In this document: positions 50,009 to 57,907 of the stretch, one piece after another
Numbering within the stretch: position 1 is the stretch's first letter
How the letters are laid out: each line of letters begins with the position of its first letter
Source of the DNA: Poriferisodalis sp965208555
Lineage (GTDB): Bacteria > Actinomycetota > Acidimicrobiia > Acidimicrobiales > Poriferisodalaceae
Length of the DNA stretch: 64,000 nt
Direction of reading: 5' to 3'
Assembly (NCBI RefSeq): GCF_965208555.1
Contig: NZ_OZ242342.1
Coordinates: forward strand, 3,224,001-3,288,000
The notes under the pieces: generated by a model
Told to the model about the DNA's origin: nothing
Seen by the model: the letters and a program-made list of their open reading frames with translations, nothing else
Databases searched by the model: none
Made by a program: the position numbers and the translations under genes

Positions 50009-51243
50009 AGCGCATGTCTCCCCGCGACGAGCGGCGCCGCCGCGACTCGTCCCGCCGGGAGTCTGCCCAGTACGAATGGGTCGACGCCCAAGCGGACCTG
50101 GAGGCCCTGGTTGCTGATCTGCTGGCGACAGATCGCGTGGCCGTGGATACCGAGTTCCATCGGGAACGCAGCTACCGGCCGCAGCTTGCGCTGGTCCAGG
50201 TTGCCTTCGACGAAAGGGTCGTCCTCGTCGATCCCACCACGACCGAGATAGCGGTTCTGGGCGCTGTGCTGGCGGCGGATGTCCTGGTGGTCATGCACGC
50301 CTGTGCGCAGGACATCGAGGTGCTGTCCCAGGAGTGCGGCTCCATCCCGTCGAGGCTCTTCGACACACAGGTGGCTGCTGGTTTCCTGGGCATGAGCACG
50401 CCGTCGCTGGCGACGCTGGTGGACCGACTGCTCGGGGTGCGGCTGGCCAAGGGCAACCGCCTGACTGACTGGTTCGAGCGGCCGCTGCGGACGGCCCAGC
50501 AGCGATATGCGGCCGATGACGTGGTCCACTTGATCCCGTTGCTCGATGAGCTGCGCTCCCGCCTGACCGCCCGGAGTCGTTGGCAATGGGCGCTCGACGA
50601 ATGCGAGCAGTGGCGTCGCCCACCCGGTCCGCCGCCGGATCCTGCCCAAGCGTGGACCCGCATCAAGGGAGCACGCCAGTTGCGCGGATCTCAGCGGGCG
50701 GTCGCGTACCGGCTGGCGGCCTGGCGGGAGCGAACCGCCAGCGACAGGGACATTCCCGTGCGCTTCGTGCTGTCAGACATGGCGCTGCTGTCGATTGCAC
50801 AGCGCCGGCCACGCGGCATCAGCGAGCTCGGGGGCTTGCGAGGCGTGGACGGCAGCCAGTTCCGTGGGGCGGCCGGCGACCGGATCATCGCCGAGGTGAA
50901 GCGCGGCCTCGACATGAAACCGGGCGACATCCCTGCCGGTGCCTTGTCTGTCGGGCCCAACGTGGAGGCGGCGCTGCAGCCGGCGGTTCCCCTGGTCGGT
51001 GCCTGGGTGGACGAGGTGGCGCGCACCGAGGGCATTGATCGCAGCTTGCTGGCGACCCGCTCCGACATAGCTGCGCTGCTCGCGGGTGACGGGACGTCGC
51101 GGCTGAGCTCCGGCTGGAGGGCTGAAGTGGTGGGCGACGGGATCAGGTCGCTGCTGGCCGGGGAGGCCGCTCTCGCGTTTGATCCGTCGGATGGCTTGCA
51201 GCTTGAATCGCGTCCCGGCGGGGCGCCTGAGCAGCGCCAATGA
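50005..51243 (+). CDS. rnd: Ribonuclease D
   Basis: 412 residues. The DEDD exonuclease motifs are in order: VAVDTEFHRE, VMHACAQDIEVL and YAADDVVHLIPL, giving the four acidic metal ligands and Tyr of the DEDDy type. An HRDC-like domain follows (about 210-290) with AVAYRLAAWRERTA and RPRGISELGG. It trims 3' ends of tRNA and other stable RNA. GTG 50005 overlaps the mobA stop by four bases. Ending at 51243, it precedes an intergenic stretch with a promoter-like box and an inverted repeat. Confidence 0.9.
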   Translation: MKRMSPRDERRRRDSSRRESAQYEWVDAQADLEALVADLLATDRVAVDTEFHRERSYRPQLALVQVAFDERVVLVDPTTTEIAVLGAVLAADVLVVMHACAQDIEVLSQECGSIPSRLFDTQVAAGFLGMSTPSLATLVDRLLGVRLAKGNRLTDWFERPLRTAQQRYAADDVVHLIPLLDELRSRLTARSRWQWALDECEQWRRPPGPPPDPAQAWTRIKGARQLRGSQRAVAYRLAAWRERTASDRDIPVRFVLSDMALLSIAQRRPRGISELGGLRGVDGSQFRGAAGDRIIAEVKRGLDMKPGDIPAGALSVGPNVEAALQPAVPLVGAWVDEVARTEGIDRSLLATRSDIAALLAGDGTSRLSSGWRAEVVGDGIRSLLAGEAALAFDPSDGLQLESRPGGAPEQRQ

Positions 51244-51282
51244 CAGGCAGCCCAATTACACGCAGCATTGGGCCCCAAACGG

Positions 51283-51336
51283 TAGGGTGGCAGGGCACTT
51301 CGTAGAACACAGGGTCCATACCCGGCGCGGGTATGG
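51283..51336 (+). promoter_or_regulatory. TAGGGT box followed by a 9-bp perfect inverted repeat in a long leader
   Basis: TAGGGT at 51283-51288 could start a transcript near 51295. Downstream, CCATACCCG (51316-51324) and CGGGTATGG (51328-51336) form a hairpin with a three-base loop. The small acidic protein gene begins at 51392, leaving a leader of about 95 bases, unusual here where most leaders are absent. The hairpin may terminate rnd transcription or regulate the gene. Confidence 0.4.
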
Positions 51337-51391
51337 GCGTATCTGGATGCAGGCAAGCGAAGCCTCGCAGTCGAGCACGAGGAGCCAGACG

Positions 51392-51682
51392 GTGAAGAAG
51401 GGTCGACATCGCCGCTATGAGGAGGCTCGCAAGTTCCAGCGGGCCACGGCGGAGCGTTTCACCATCGAGGACTACGACTTCGACAATTCGGATCGTTTCG
51501 GGGTGGATCCCGGAGATCGTGACCTCATCGACGAGGAGTCGGCACCCGACGACCAGTACGGCCATCTTGCCGACAAGTACGACGACTATTCGGATCTCGA
51601 GGCGAAGTACGCCGACTTCGATTCCGACGCCGACGCTGAGTCTGACGCCAACACAGGAGCTGCGCAGCGCGAGAGCGCCTGA
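51392..51682 (+). CDS. Small hypothetical protein, basic start and acidic tail
   Basis: 96 residues. It begins KKGRHRRYEEARKFQRATAE and ends in a strongly acidic stretch (DQYGHLADKYDDYSDLEAKY, SDADAESDAN). No family is recognised. The charge separation suggests a disordered nucleic-acid or ribosome-associated protein, but that is a guess. GAGGAG eight bases before GTG 51392 selects this start over ATG 51347. The gene converges with the Cys-rich protein gene; the stop codons abut. Confidence 0.6.
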   Translation: MKKGRHRRYEEARKFQRATAERFTIEDYDFDNSDRFGVDPGDRDLIDEESAPDDQYGHLADKYDDYSDLEAKYADFDSDADAESDANTGAAQRESA

Positions 51683-52450
51683 CTAGCAGCGAGGTCTCCG
51701 GACTGCTGGGTGGGGGAGCAGCTGGGCGGAAGCGACGCGCTGGTCGAGCTGGATCTGCAGCTCGGCATACATCACCGGACCGCAGATCGCCGTCAGCTCA
51801 TCGCGTAGCGCCCTGAACACGGGCTGGCCGCCGATGTGGGCGCTCTGCGCGGACGTGCACCACCAGGCCACATCGGTATCGGGGCCGCCCCAGTCACGGA
51901 GTTCCCACTCCCGCACCATTGTGTAGACGTGGCCGGTGACGGTCTCGTGGTCCTCTCGGCGCAACGGTGCCTGCCAGCAGATCTCCGGCTTGGTGTCCAT
52001 CGGCCGCCGGCCGGTGCGCTCGGCCAGCAGGTGGAACGCGCAACCGGCGCCCGCGGGGTGATCGGGGCGGTTCGCGAACACGCACGCTCCGGCCACGACG
52101 CGGGTGCGCCACCAGCCCTCGCCGTCCTGGGCGAGTGCCTCTGCGGGATCGCAGTGGTGCTGCCAGATTTCGGTGTCCAACTCGGCGATCATCTGCCGGA
52201 CGTGTGCCAGGTCGTCGTCGCCGTTGAGATAGGCACCGTGGCTGCAGCAGCCCAGTGCCAGCTCGGGAGCCGGCAGGTCGTCAATCCCCGGGCAGCCGGC
52301 GCCGTAGATGCACGTCCAGGCGCTCGTGAGGAACGTCACATCGAACAGCCAGGTGCGATGCTCGTGCGGGTCTTCCAGGGACAGCCACTCCCGGGTCTCG
52401 TCGCGGAGACCCGCGCCATCGAAGCCCACCGCATCGATATCAGAAGCCAT
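51683..52450 (-). CDS. Conserved Cys-rich hypothetical protein
   Basis: 255 residues. Cys clusters occur as YGAGCPGID, LALGCCSHGAYLNGDDD, VVAGACVF, GAGCAFHLL and ICWQAPLR, with nearby His and Asp. The CCSHGAYL element recalls zinc- or iron-chelating YkgJ/DUF3109-type proteins, though I cannot confirm membership. The C-terminal part has Trp-rich WELRDWGG and AWWCTS. A TAGGCT box eight bases before ATG 52450 gives a leaderless start. It is divergent from glcD with only 29 bases between the start codons. Confidence 0.65.
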   Translation of the reverse strand: MASDIDAVGFDGAGLRDETREWLSLEDPHEHRTWLFDVTFLTSAWTCIYGAGCPGIDDLPAPELALGCCSHGAYLNGDDDLAHVRQMIAELDTEIWQHHCDPAEALAQDGEGWWRTRVVAGACVFANRPDHPAGAGCAFHLLAERTGRRPMDTKPEICWQAPLRREDHETVTGHVYTMVREWELRDWGGPDTDVAWWCTSAQSAHIGGQPVFRALRDELTAICGPVMYAELQIQLDQRVASAQLLPHPAVRRPRC

Positions 52451-52458
52451 CCGCGCTG

Positions 52459-52464
52459 AGCCTA
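52459..52464 (-). promoter_or_regulatory. -10 box TAGGCT (minus strand) of the Cys-rich protein gene
   Basis: It lies eight bases from ATG 52450 and overlaps the other strand's promoter for glcD. Confidence 0.5.
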
Positions 52465-52467
52465 CGG

Positions 52468-52473
52468 TACGGT
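52468..52473 (+). promoter_or_regulatory. -10 box TACGGT, leaderless start of glcD
   Basis: Six bases separate it from GTG 52480. A second overlapping copy of TACGGT sits at 52463-52468. Confidence 0.5.
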
Positions 52474-52479
52474 CGCGCC

Positions 52480-53928
52480 GTGACTCCTGAGGTCGATTCG
52501 GCGGCCGATGCGGCCCTGCTTGCCGATCTGCGAGGCCTGATTGGCGACCGGGCGCGCGACAACGACTTCGAGCGCGGCCTGTACAGCCGGGACGGCTCGA
52601 TCGAAGGCAGCCCGCCGGCGATCGTGTGCTTGCCCGAAACCGCCGTCGAAGTCGCCGAGATCGTGCGTATCTGCCGGCGCCACAGCCGGCCGTTCCTGGC
52701 CCGTGGCTCGGGAACCGGCTTGGCCGGGGGCGCCGTGCCCGTCGGCAGGCCGGTGGTGATTGCCACGGCGAAGATGGACCGCATCGTCGAGGTTGACACC
52801 GACAACCGGGTGGCTTGGGTCGAGCCTGGCGTGCTGAACCTGGACCTGTCGCGAGCACTGACGCCGCTGGGGTTCCACTTCGCCCCGGATCCTTCGAGCC
52901 AGCAGGTGTGCTCGATCGGCGGCAACATCGCCAACAACTCCGGCGGTCCCCACTGCTTGGCGTACGGCGTCACGACGGCGCACATCGCAGCCCTTGAGGT
53001 CGTGCTGCCGTCCGGAGACACCACGGTGCTCGGCGGCGTGGACGCCGAACCGGCCGGGCTCGACCTGCGAGGGCTGTTTGTGGGCTCTGAGGGCACGATG
53101 GGCATCGCCACCAAGGCCGCGGTGCGCCTCACCCCGAATGCTCCTTCGGTGCGCACGCTGCTGCTCGACTTCGACGATGTCAGCGAAGGCTCGGCGGCAG
53201 TCAGCGCGATTATCGCCGCCGGGCTGGTGCCCTCCGCGCTGGAGATGATGGACCAGCGCGCCATCGAGATCGTGGAGGCGTTCGCCCACGCCGGCTACCC
53301 GACCGGGGCCGCTGCGGTGCTGCTGGTGGAGTTGGACGGTCTGCCGGGCGGGGTGGAGGCGGGCGTGGAGATCGTGCGTGAGGTGGCGCTGAAGCACCAC
53401 GTCGGCCACGTGCGAGTCGCCGCTGACGACGAGGAGCGGGCGCTGCTGTGGAAGGGCCGCAAGAACGCATTCGGGGCGGTGGCGCGGATCAAGCCCGACT
53501 ACTACCTGCACGACACCGTGGTGCCGAGGTCCCGGCTCACCGAGGTGCTCGAGAAGGTGTACCGGATCGCCGACGCCTACGACCTGATCGCCGTGAACGT
53601 GTTCCACGCCGGTGACGGGAACCTGCACCCGATCCTGGCGTTCGACCGGCGCCAGCCCGGCGTGGACGAGCGGGTGAAGGCCGCTGGCCGGGACATTGTT
53701 GCGGCCTCCATCGAGGCTGGTGGGGTGCTCAGCGGCGAGCACGGGATCGGCCTGGAGAAGCGCGATTACATGGGGATGCTGTTCAGCGCCCACGACATGT
53801 ACACCCAGGACGTGGTGCGGGAGACGTTCGATCCCGATGGGTTCGCCAACCCGCTCAAGGTGATCCCGACGGGCTCGCGTTGCAGCGATTCGTTCCACCA
53901 GCATGTGCCCGAAGGCGCTTGGGTGTGA
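52480..53928 (+). CDS. glcD: Glycolate oxidase subunit GlcD (FAD-linked)
   Basis: 482 residues. FAD binding is shown by FLARGSGTGLAGGAVP and SIGGNIANNSGGPHCLAYGV, with GLFVGSEGTMGI. The cap domain has VNVFHAGDGNLHPILAFD and LSGEHGIGLEKRDYM, whose His residues bind the metal and substrate. GlcDEF oxidises glycolate to glyoxylate and passes electrons to the quinone pool. The frame begins with GTG 52480, placed by its -10 box. glcE starts on the GTG that overlaps the stop, and glcF follows, so the operon order is glcDEF. Confidence 0.92.
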   Translation: MTPEVDSAADAALLADLRGLIGDRARDNDFERGLYSRDGSIEGSPPAIVCLPETAVEVAEIVRICRRHSRPFLARGSGTGLAGGAVPVGRPVVIATAKMDRIVEVDTDNRVAWVEPGVLNLDLSRALTPLGFHFAPDPSSQQVCSIGGNIANNSGGPHCLAYGVTTAHIAALEVVLPSGDTTVLGGVDAEPAGLDLRGLFVGSEGTMGIATKAAVRLTPNAPSVRTLLLDFDDVSEGSAAVSAIIAAGLVPSALEMMDQRAIEIVEAFAHAGYPTGAAAVLLVELDGLPGGVEAGVEIVREVALKHHVGHVRVAADDEERALLWKGRKNAFGAVARIKPDYYLHDTVVPRSRLTEVLEKVYRIADAYDLIAVNVFHAGDGNLHPILAFDRRQPGVDERVKAAGRDIVAASIEAGGVLSGEHGIGLEKRDYMGMLFSAHDMYTQDVVRETFDPDGFANPLKVIPTGSRCSDSFHQHVPEGAWV

Positions 53929-54917
53929 GCTCACAGCCGAGCAGCGCCGGCGTCACGCCGGCAGCAGGGGCGAGCGCCGGAGCGGCCGAAGCGGGGCCCA
54001 GCCTGGCGGCGAACATTGCTGCGGAGGTGACCGCGTTTGCTCGAGAGGTCGGCGGCGACGATCCGGTCACCGTGGTGGGCGCCCGAACGCATTGGGGCGT
54101 TGGCGGCGCTGCGCTTGCGGGGATGCGCGAGGTCCGTGCACCTGCAGGCGTGTGGGAACACGAGCCTTCGGAGATGACGGTTCGCTGCGGTGCCGGCACG
54201 ACGGTGGCCGAGCTGACGGCACATCTCGCTCGTTCCGGCCAGATGGTGCCGCTCGACCCTGCCGACGATGCGGCGACGGTGGGCGGGGTGCTGGCGTGCG
54301 GCTTCAGCGGGCACCGGCGACTTCGCTACGGGCATGTGCGCGATCTCGTGCTGCAGACGCGCCACGTCGACGCCGCAGGCAAGGTCGTCACTGCGGGTGG
54401 CCCCACGGTCAAGAACGTCTCGGGTTACGACCTGCCCCGCCTGCTGGTGGGCTCGCTGGGAACCTTGGGTTTCCTGGCCGAGGTGATCCTGCGGACCCTG
54501 CCGATACCGTCCGCTGCGCAGTGGCTGGAAGGCGACGGCGACCCGTTCGCGGCGCTCGACCTCCTCTACCGGCCGAGCAGCATTCTGTGGAACGGTTCGC
54601 ACGCCTGGATCCTGCTGGAGGGCGACCCGGCTGATGTCGCGGCAGAGTCGAACAAGCTGGAGTCAGTGGAGTTCGCTGCGTGCGACGGTCCGCCGCCGAT
54701 CCCCAGCGCGGGGCGCGAGTCGATGCAGCCCTCGGAACTGCGAGCGCTCGCCGGCACGCCCGGAGGGTGGATTGCGGAAGTCGGTGTCGGCTTGGTGCAT
54801 CGTGCCGAACCAGTGCAGGCTGCCCACGTCCCGTCGGCGAATGCCGCGCTGATGTCCCGGCTCAAGCAACGGCTGGATCCTGACCACCGGCTCAACCCCG
54901 GCCGGAGGGCATGGTGA
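53925..54917 (+). CDS. glcE: Glycolate oxidase FAD-binding subunit GlcE
   Basis: 330 residues, FAD-binding domain only. VTVVGARTHWGVGG, VRCGAGTTVAELTAHLARSG, ATVGGVLACGFSGHRRLRYG and GGPTVKNVSGYDLPRLLVGS match GlcE. It lacks the large cap domain of GlcD, as is normal. GTG 53925 overlaps the glcD stop by four bases; the frame runs further upstream without support. The stop TGA overlaps the repeats at the glcF start. It forms the second flavoprotein of the complex. Confidence 0.88.
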   Translation: MSSQPSSAGVTPAAGASAGAAEAGPSLAANIAAEVTAFAREVGGDDPVTVVGARTHWGVGGAALAGMREVRAPAGVWEHEPSEMTVRCGAGTTVAELTAHLARSGQMVPLDPADDAATVGGVLACGFSGHRRLRYGHVRDLVLQTRHVDAAGKVVTAGGPTVKNVSGYDLPRLLVGSLGTLGFLAEVILRTLPIPSAAQWLEGDGDPFAALDLLYRPSSILWNGSHAWILLEGDPADVAAESNKLESVEFAACDGPPPIPSAGRESMQPSELRALAGTPGGWIAEVGVGLVHRAEPVQAAHVPSANAALMSRLKQRLDPDHRLNPGRRAW

Positions 54918-56260
54918 GCCCCGTGGGCGAACAATCGGGCACAGTGAGCCGCGTGGGCGAACAATCGGGCACAGTGAGCCCCGTGGGCGAACAATCGGGC
55001 GCAGTGAGTTCTTCCGACACGTTTCCGCTGCAGCTCGACATCGACAGCGACACGCTCGCGTCGTGTGTGGCGTGCGGCATGTGCCTGCCGCACTGCCCGA
55101 CCTACCGGGTGACCGGCGAGGAGTCGGCATCGCCGCGCGGCCGTATCGCACTGATGCGCGATGTCGCCGAGCGGGGCGAGGCCGACCCGGCGTTCGTGGA
55201 GTTCATGGACGCCTGCATCCAGTGCCGTGGCTGCGAGACGGCCTGTCCGGCGGGCGTGCACTACGGGCACATGATGGAAGTGACCCGCGAGGCGTTGGCT
55301 GCCCAGTCCAACTACCAGCCGCGGCTGCGCCGGGTCGCGTACCGGATGCTGGGCATGCCTCGCGTGCTGGCAGCCGGTTCCCGGCTGCTGGCGCTCGCAC
55401 AGCGGGCCGGTCTGATGCGCGCGGCAGCGTGGCTCGCTCGGATCCCGGCGCTTCGGCGCCTGGCCGGCGGAGCTGCAGGCCTGCCGCGCCTGCCGCTGCG
55501 CCAACGGCCGCTGCGGCCGAGCGGGAACGATGTGTGGCTGTTCACCGGTTGCGTCATGGACGCTTGGATGCGCGACACGCACCGGGCCGTTCAGTCGGTG
55601 ATCGAGGCCACCGGCGCCGGCGTCGCGCTGCCTCCGGCGCAGGCATCCTGCTGCGGCTCGTTGCACACCCACGCGGGTCTGGGCGACGAGTCCCGTCGCT
55701 TGGCGGCTCGGACCATGGCGGCACTGCCGGGCGACGCCCCGATCCTGGTCGACTCGGCCGGCTGCGGGGCAGCCATGAAGGAATACGGCCACCTGCTCGG
55801 AACTGACGAGGCCCGCCGCTTCGCTGCACGCGTCCAGGACGTGCACGAGTGGCTGGCCGAACGGATCGACACGCTGCCTCGCGATGCAGCCCACAACGGC
55901 ACCGCCCCCAGCGGCGACGTCCCGCCGCCCGGGGAGCGCATTGCCGTGCAGGATCCATGCCATCTCCGTCATGTCCAGCAGGCGCACTTGCCGGTTCGTA
56001 CGGTGCTCGGCCGGTACTTCGACCTCGTCGAGCTGGATGACGACGGGCTCTGCTGCGGAGCGGGCGGCGCTTACTCACAGCAGCATCCCGACATCGCTGG
56101 AGCCGTCCGGGAGCGCAAGGTGGCTGCGATCGAGCGCACTGGTGCGAGCGTTGTCGCCAGCGCAAACCCCGGCTGCACGCTGCACCTGCGAGCCGTGGGC
56201 CTCGACGTTCGTCACCCGCTCGAGATCGTGGCCGATCACCTGAACGGCGCCGGGGACTGA
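54911..56260 (+). CDS. glcF: Glycolate oxidase iron-sulfur subunit GlcF
   Basis: 449 residues from ATG 54911. Two 4Fe-4S motifs are CVACGMCLPHCPTYR and CIQCRGCETACPAG. Two CCG-type domains follow: SCCGSLHTHAG with DSAGCGAAMKEYG, and DPCHLRHVQ with LCCGAGGAYS and NPGCTLHLRA. It carries electrons from the flavin subunits toward quinone at the membrane. The first 30 residues are three near-identical ten-residue repeats (SPVGEQSGTV type), which the family lacks. GTG codons at 54914, 54944, 54974 and 55004 are all possible starts; 55004 would remove the repeats. Confidence 0.88.
   Translation: MVSPVGEQSGTVSRVGEQSGTVSPVGEQSGAVSSSDTFPLQLDIDSDTLASCVACGMCLPHCPTYRVTGEESASPRGRIALMRDVAERGEADPAFVEFMDACIQCRGCETACPAGVHYGHMMEVTREALAAQSNYQPRLRRVAYRMLGMPRVLAAGSRLLALAQRAGLMRAAAWLARIPALRRLAGGAAGLPRLPLRQRPLRPSGNDVWLFTGCVMDAWMRDTHRAVQSVIEATGAGVALPPAQASCCGSLHTHAGLGDESRRLAARTMAALPGDAPILVDSAGCGAAMKEYGHLLGTDEARRFAARVQDVHEWLAERIDTLPRDAAHNGTAPSGDVPPPGERIAVQDPCHLRHVQQAHLPVRTVLGRYFDLVELDDDGLCCGAGGAYSQQHPDIAGAVRERKVAAIERTGASVVASANPGCTLHLRAVGLDVRHPLEIVADHLNGAGD
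54914..55003 (+). repeat. Three tandem 30-bp repeats at the glcF start
   Basis: Copies at 54914-54943, 54944-54973 and 54974-55003 differ at two positions at most; each begins GTGAGCC and includes GGGCGAACAATCGGGC. They stay in frame (ten codons each) and every copy supplies a GTG start. The first copy also contains the glcE stop. A fourth GTGAG begins right after the third copy. Confidence 0.9.
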
Positions 56261-56264
56261 GACC

Positions 56265-56483
56265 ATGCACGACGAGATCACCGAGTTGGCCGACCGGCTC
56301 GACGACACTGCCGAGCGATTGGCAGAACTGAGCATCGAGCTGCTGCAGGGCGCCCTTGCCGACGCAGACACCAGCGACGAGCGCGCACGGCTCGAGCGCA
56401 GCGTCACCCGGGCTCGCCGCGCGGCGCACAAGGCAGCCTCGATCCTGCGCGAATCCACCGGCGCGAGCGCCGTTGACGACTGA
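56265..56483 (+). CDS. Small helical (coiled-coil) protein
   Basis: 72 residues, strongly charged and heptad-like: ITELADRLDDTAERLAELSI and ERARLERSVTRARRAAHKAA. No Trp, Tyr or Cys is present. It starts four bases after the glcF stop, so it may be translated from the glcDEF mRNA, although it has no known link to glycolate oxidation. No family is recognised. Confidence 0.6.
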   Translation: MHDEITELADRLDDTAERLAELSIELLQGALADADTSDERARLERSVTRARRAAHKAASILRESTGASAVDD

Positions 56484-56503
56484 CCTGGACAGGAGCGGGC
56501 TGC

Positions 56504-57115
56504 TCAGTAGCCAGCTGAGATCCGGTACAGCTCGCCGATGAGGTCGTCGTATTGGCCGATGGCCAGGGCCACGGCGTAGGCCGCGCCGACCGCAGCGCCG
56601 GCGAGGGCGAACGGCAGCCGGTTCAGCGCTCTGCCGATGGCGGGCAGCGCGTACGGAGCCACGGCGAGGAAGATCAGCGGCAGCAGAACGCCGACCATGT
56701 ACACCGCCATGAGTCCGAGTGTCCGCGGGCCGGCGGCGGAGGCGTCGTTGAGGATGTCGCCCAGCCGCTCGCCCACACAGGGTCGCCACAGCCAGCCCGC
56801 CAATGCTCCGCCCACAACGCCCGCGCCGGTGGCGAGCGGCGATGAATGTCCGGGCGCCCGCCAAGCCGCGACGTAGGTGCCGGCCGCGACGAAGCCAGCG
56901 ATCACCACGGCCATGCCCCGTGCCGCGACCCACCAATAGCCCGCTGCTTGCGCCCATGCCAGCAGCGCTGCGCCCGCGGTGTAGTACAGCGCCACGGTGA
57001 GCCGCGCCTTGCGGGCCACCAGCACGAGCGCCAGCCCTGGCACCAGCGCCGTGAGCGTGCAAGCCCAGGTGATCACCCCGATGCCCTCGGTGAGGGTGTC
57101 GATGAGTGTGCTCAC
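56504..57115 (-). CDS. CcdA-like cytochrome c biogenesis/thiol transport membrane protein
   Basis: 203 residues with about six membrane segments. Two Cys sit in segments that correspond to CcdA: TWACTLTALVPGLALVLVA (like SPCVLPLVPGYL) and WRPCVGERLGDILNDA, with GLMAVYMVGVLLPLIFLA following. CcdA moves reducing power across the membrane to periplasmic thioredoxin-like proteins. The proteins are divergent from canonical CcdA, so the label is moderate. The gene directly follows the TlpA-like gene on the same strand after 30 bases, which is the expected partnership. Confidence 0.7.
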   Translation of the reverse strand: MSTLIDTLTEGIGVITWACTLTALVPGLALVLVARKARLTVALYYTAGAALLAWAQAAGYWWVAARGMAVVIAGFVAAGTYVAAWRAPGHSSPLATGAGVVGGALAGWLWRPCVGERLGDILNDASAAGPRTLGLMAVYMVGVLLPLIFLAVAPYALPAIGRALNRLPFALAGAAVGAAYAVALAIGQYDDLIGELYRISAGY

Positions 57116-57145
57116 AGCGAACCCCCTGTCGTTCCGGCGGGGCGG

Positions 57146-57874
57146 TCAGGTCTCCGCGAGGAGCCGCTCGACGGTTGCGTAGAGCTCCCGGTAGGTGTGC
57201 GCACCGTCGCCCCTGCGGTCGAAGCGGATCTGGTTGTCGCCGTCGATGATGTAGACGCGGGGCCAGTAGCCGGTTGGGCCTTCCTGCCAGACATGGAAGT
57301 TGTACTTGGTCGTGTCGAGGGCGATGGGCCACACCACGCCGAGCTCGGCAGCGGCCTCGATGATGTTGTCCACGTCGGCCTCATAGGCGAACTCGGGGGC
57401 GTGGACGCCCACGATTTCGACGCCGCGGTCCGAGAAATCGGCGTGGAGCTGGCCCAGAGCGTCGAGCGTCTTCTTGCAGTTCCGGCAGCCGAAGGTCCAG
57501 AACTGGACCACCGTGAGGGTGTTCTGCGCTCGGATCTCCTCCAGAGAGGTGGCCTCGGTGTTCAACCACCCGTCGAGCTTGCTGAGGGTGAACGCGGTCC
57601 CCAGTACAGGAATGGGTTCGAGCGCCTCGGTTGTCGTGGTGGTCGATGTCGGAGCAGCCGTCACCGAGGTTGCAGTGTCGAGAGCCGCAGCCTCGACCGT
57701 CGCAGTGGTGGTGGGCGCATCGCTCGGATCGGCTCGCGGAACCACAGTCGGCGTGCTTGCGGTTTCGGTGACGCCTGGTTCGTCGTCAGGATCGCCGACT
57801 GCCGTCCAGACGATCAGCGCAACGCCCACGAGCAAGACACCGGCGGCGACAGAGCGCGAGAGAGGAGACTTCAT
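57146..57874 (-). CDS. TlpA/DipZ-like thioredoxin domain protein, membrane-anchored
   Basis: 242 residues. An N-terminal hydrophobic segment (VAAGVLLVGVALIVWTAV) anchors or exports it. A Thr-rich linker (TSTTTTTEALEP) leads to a thioredoxin domain with the redox motif FWTFGCRNCKKTLDAL (CRNC) and IVGVHAPEFAYE, then VYIIDGDNQIRFDRRG. FGCxNC is characteristic of the DipZ-type branch. It should work outside the membrane with the CcdA-like protein. ATG 57874 is chosen over the longer GTG 57901; AGCGTA at 57884-57889 on the top strand gives a TACGCT box nine bases upstream. Confidence 0.82.
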   Translation of the reverse strand: MKSPLSRSVAAGVLLVGVALIVWTAVGDPDDEPGVTETASTPTVVPRADPSDAPTTTATVEAAALDTATSVTAAPTSTTTTTEALEPIPVLGTAFTLSKLDGWLNTEATSLEEIRAQNTLTVVQFWTFGCRNCKKTLDALGQLHADFSDRGVEIVGVHAPEFAYEADVDNIIEAAAELGVVWPIALDTTKYNFHVWQEGPTGYWPRVYIIDGDNQIRFDRRGDGAHTYRELYATVERLLAET

Positions 57875-57907
57875 CTCAGGCGCAGCGTACGCCCCACCCA
57901 TTTGTCG

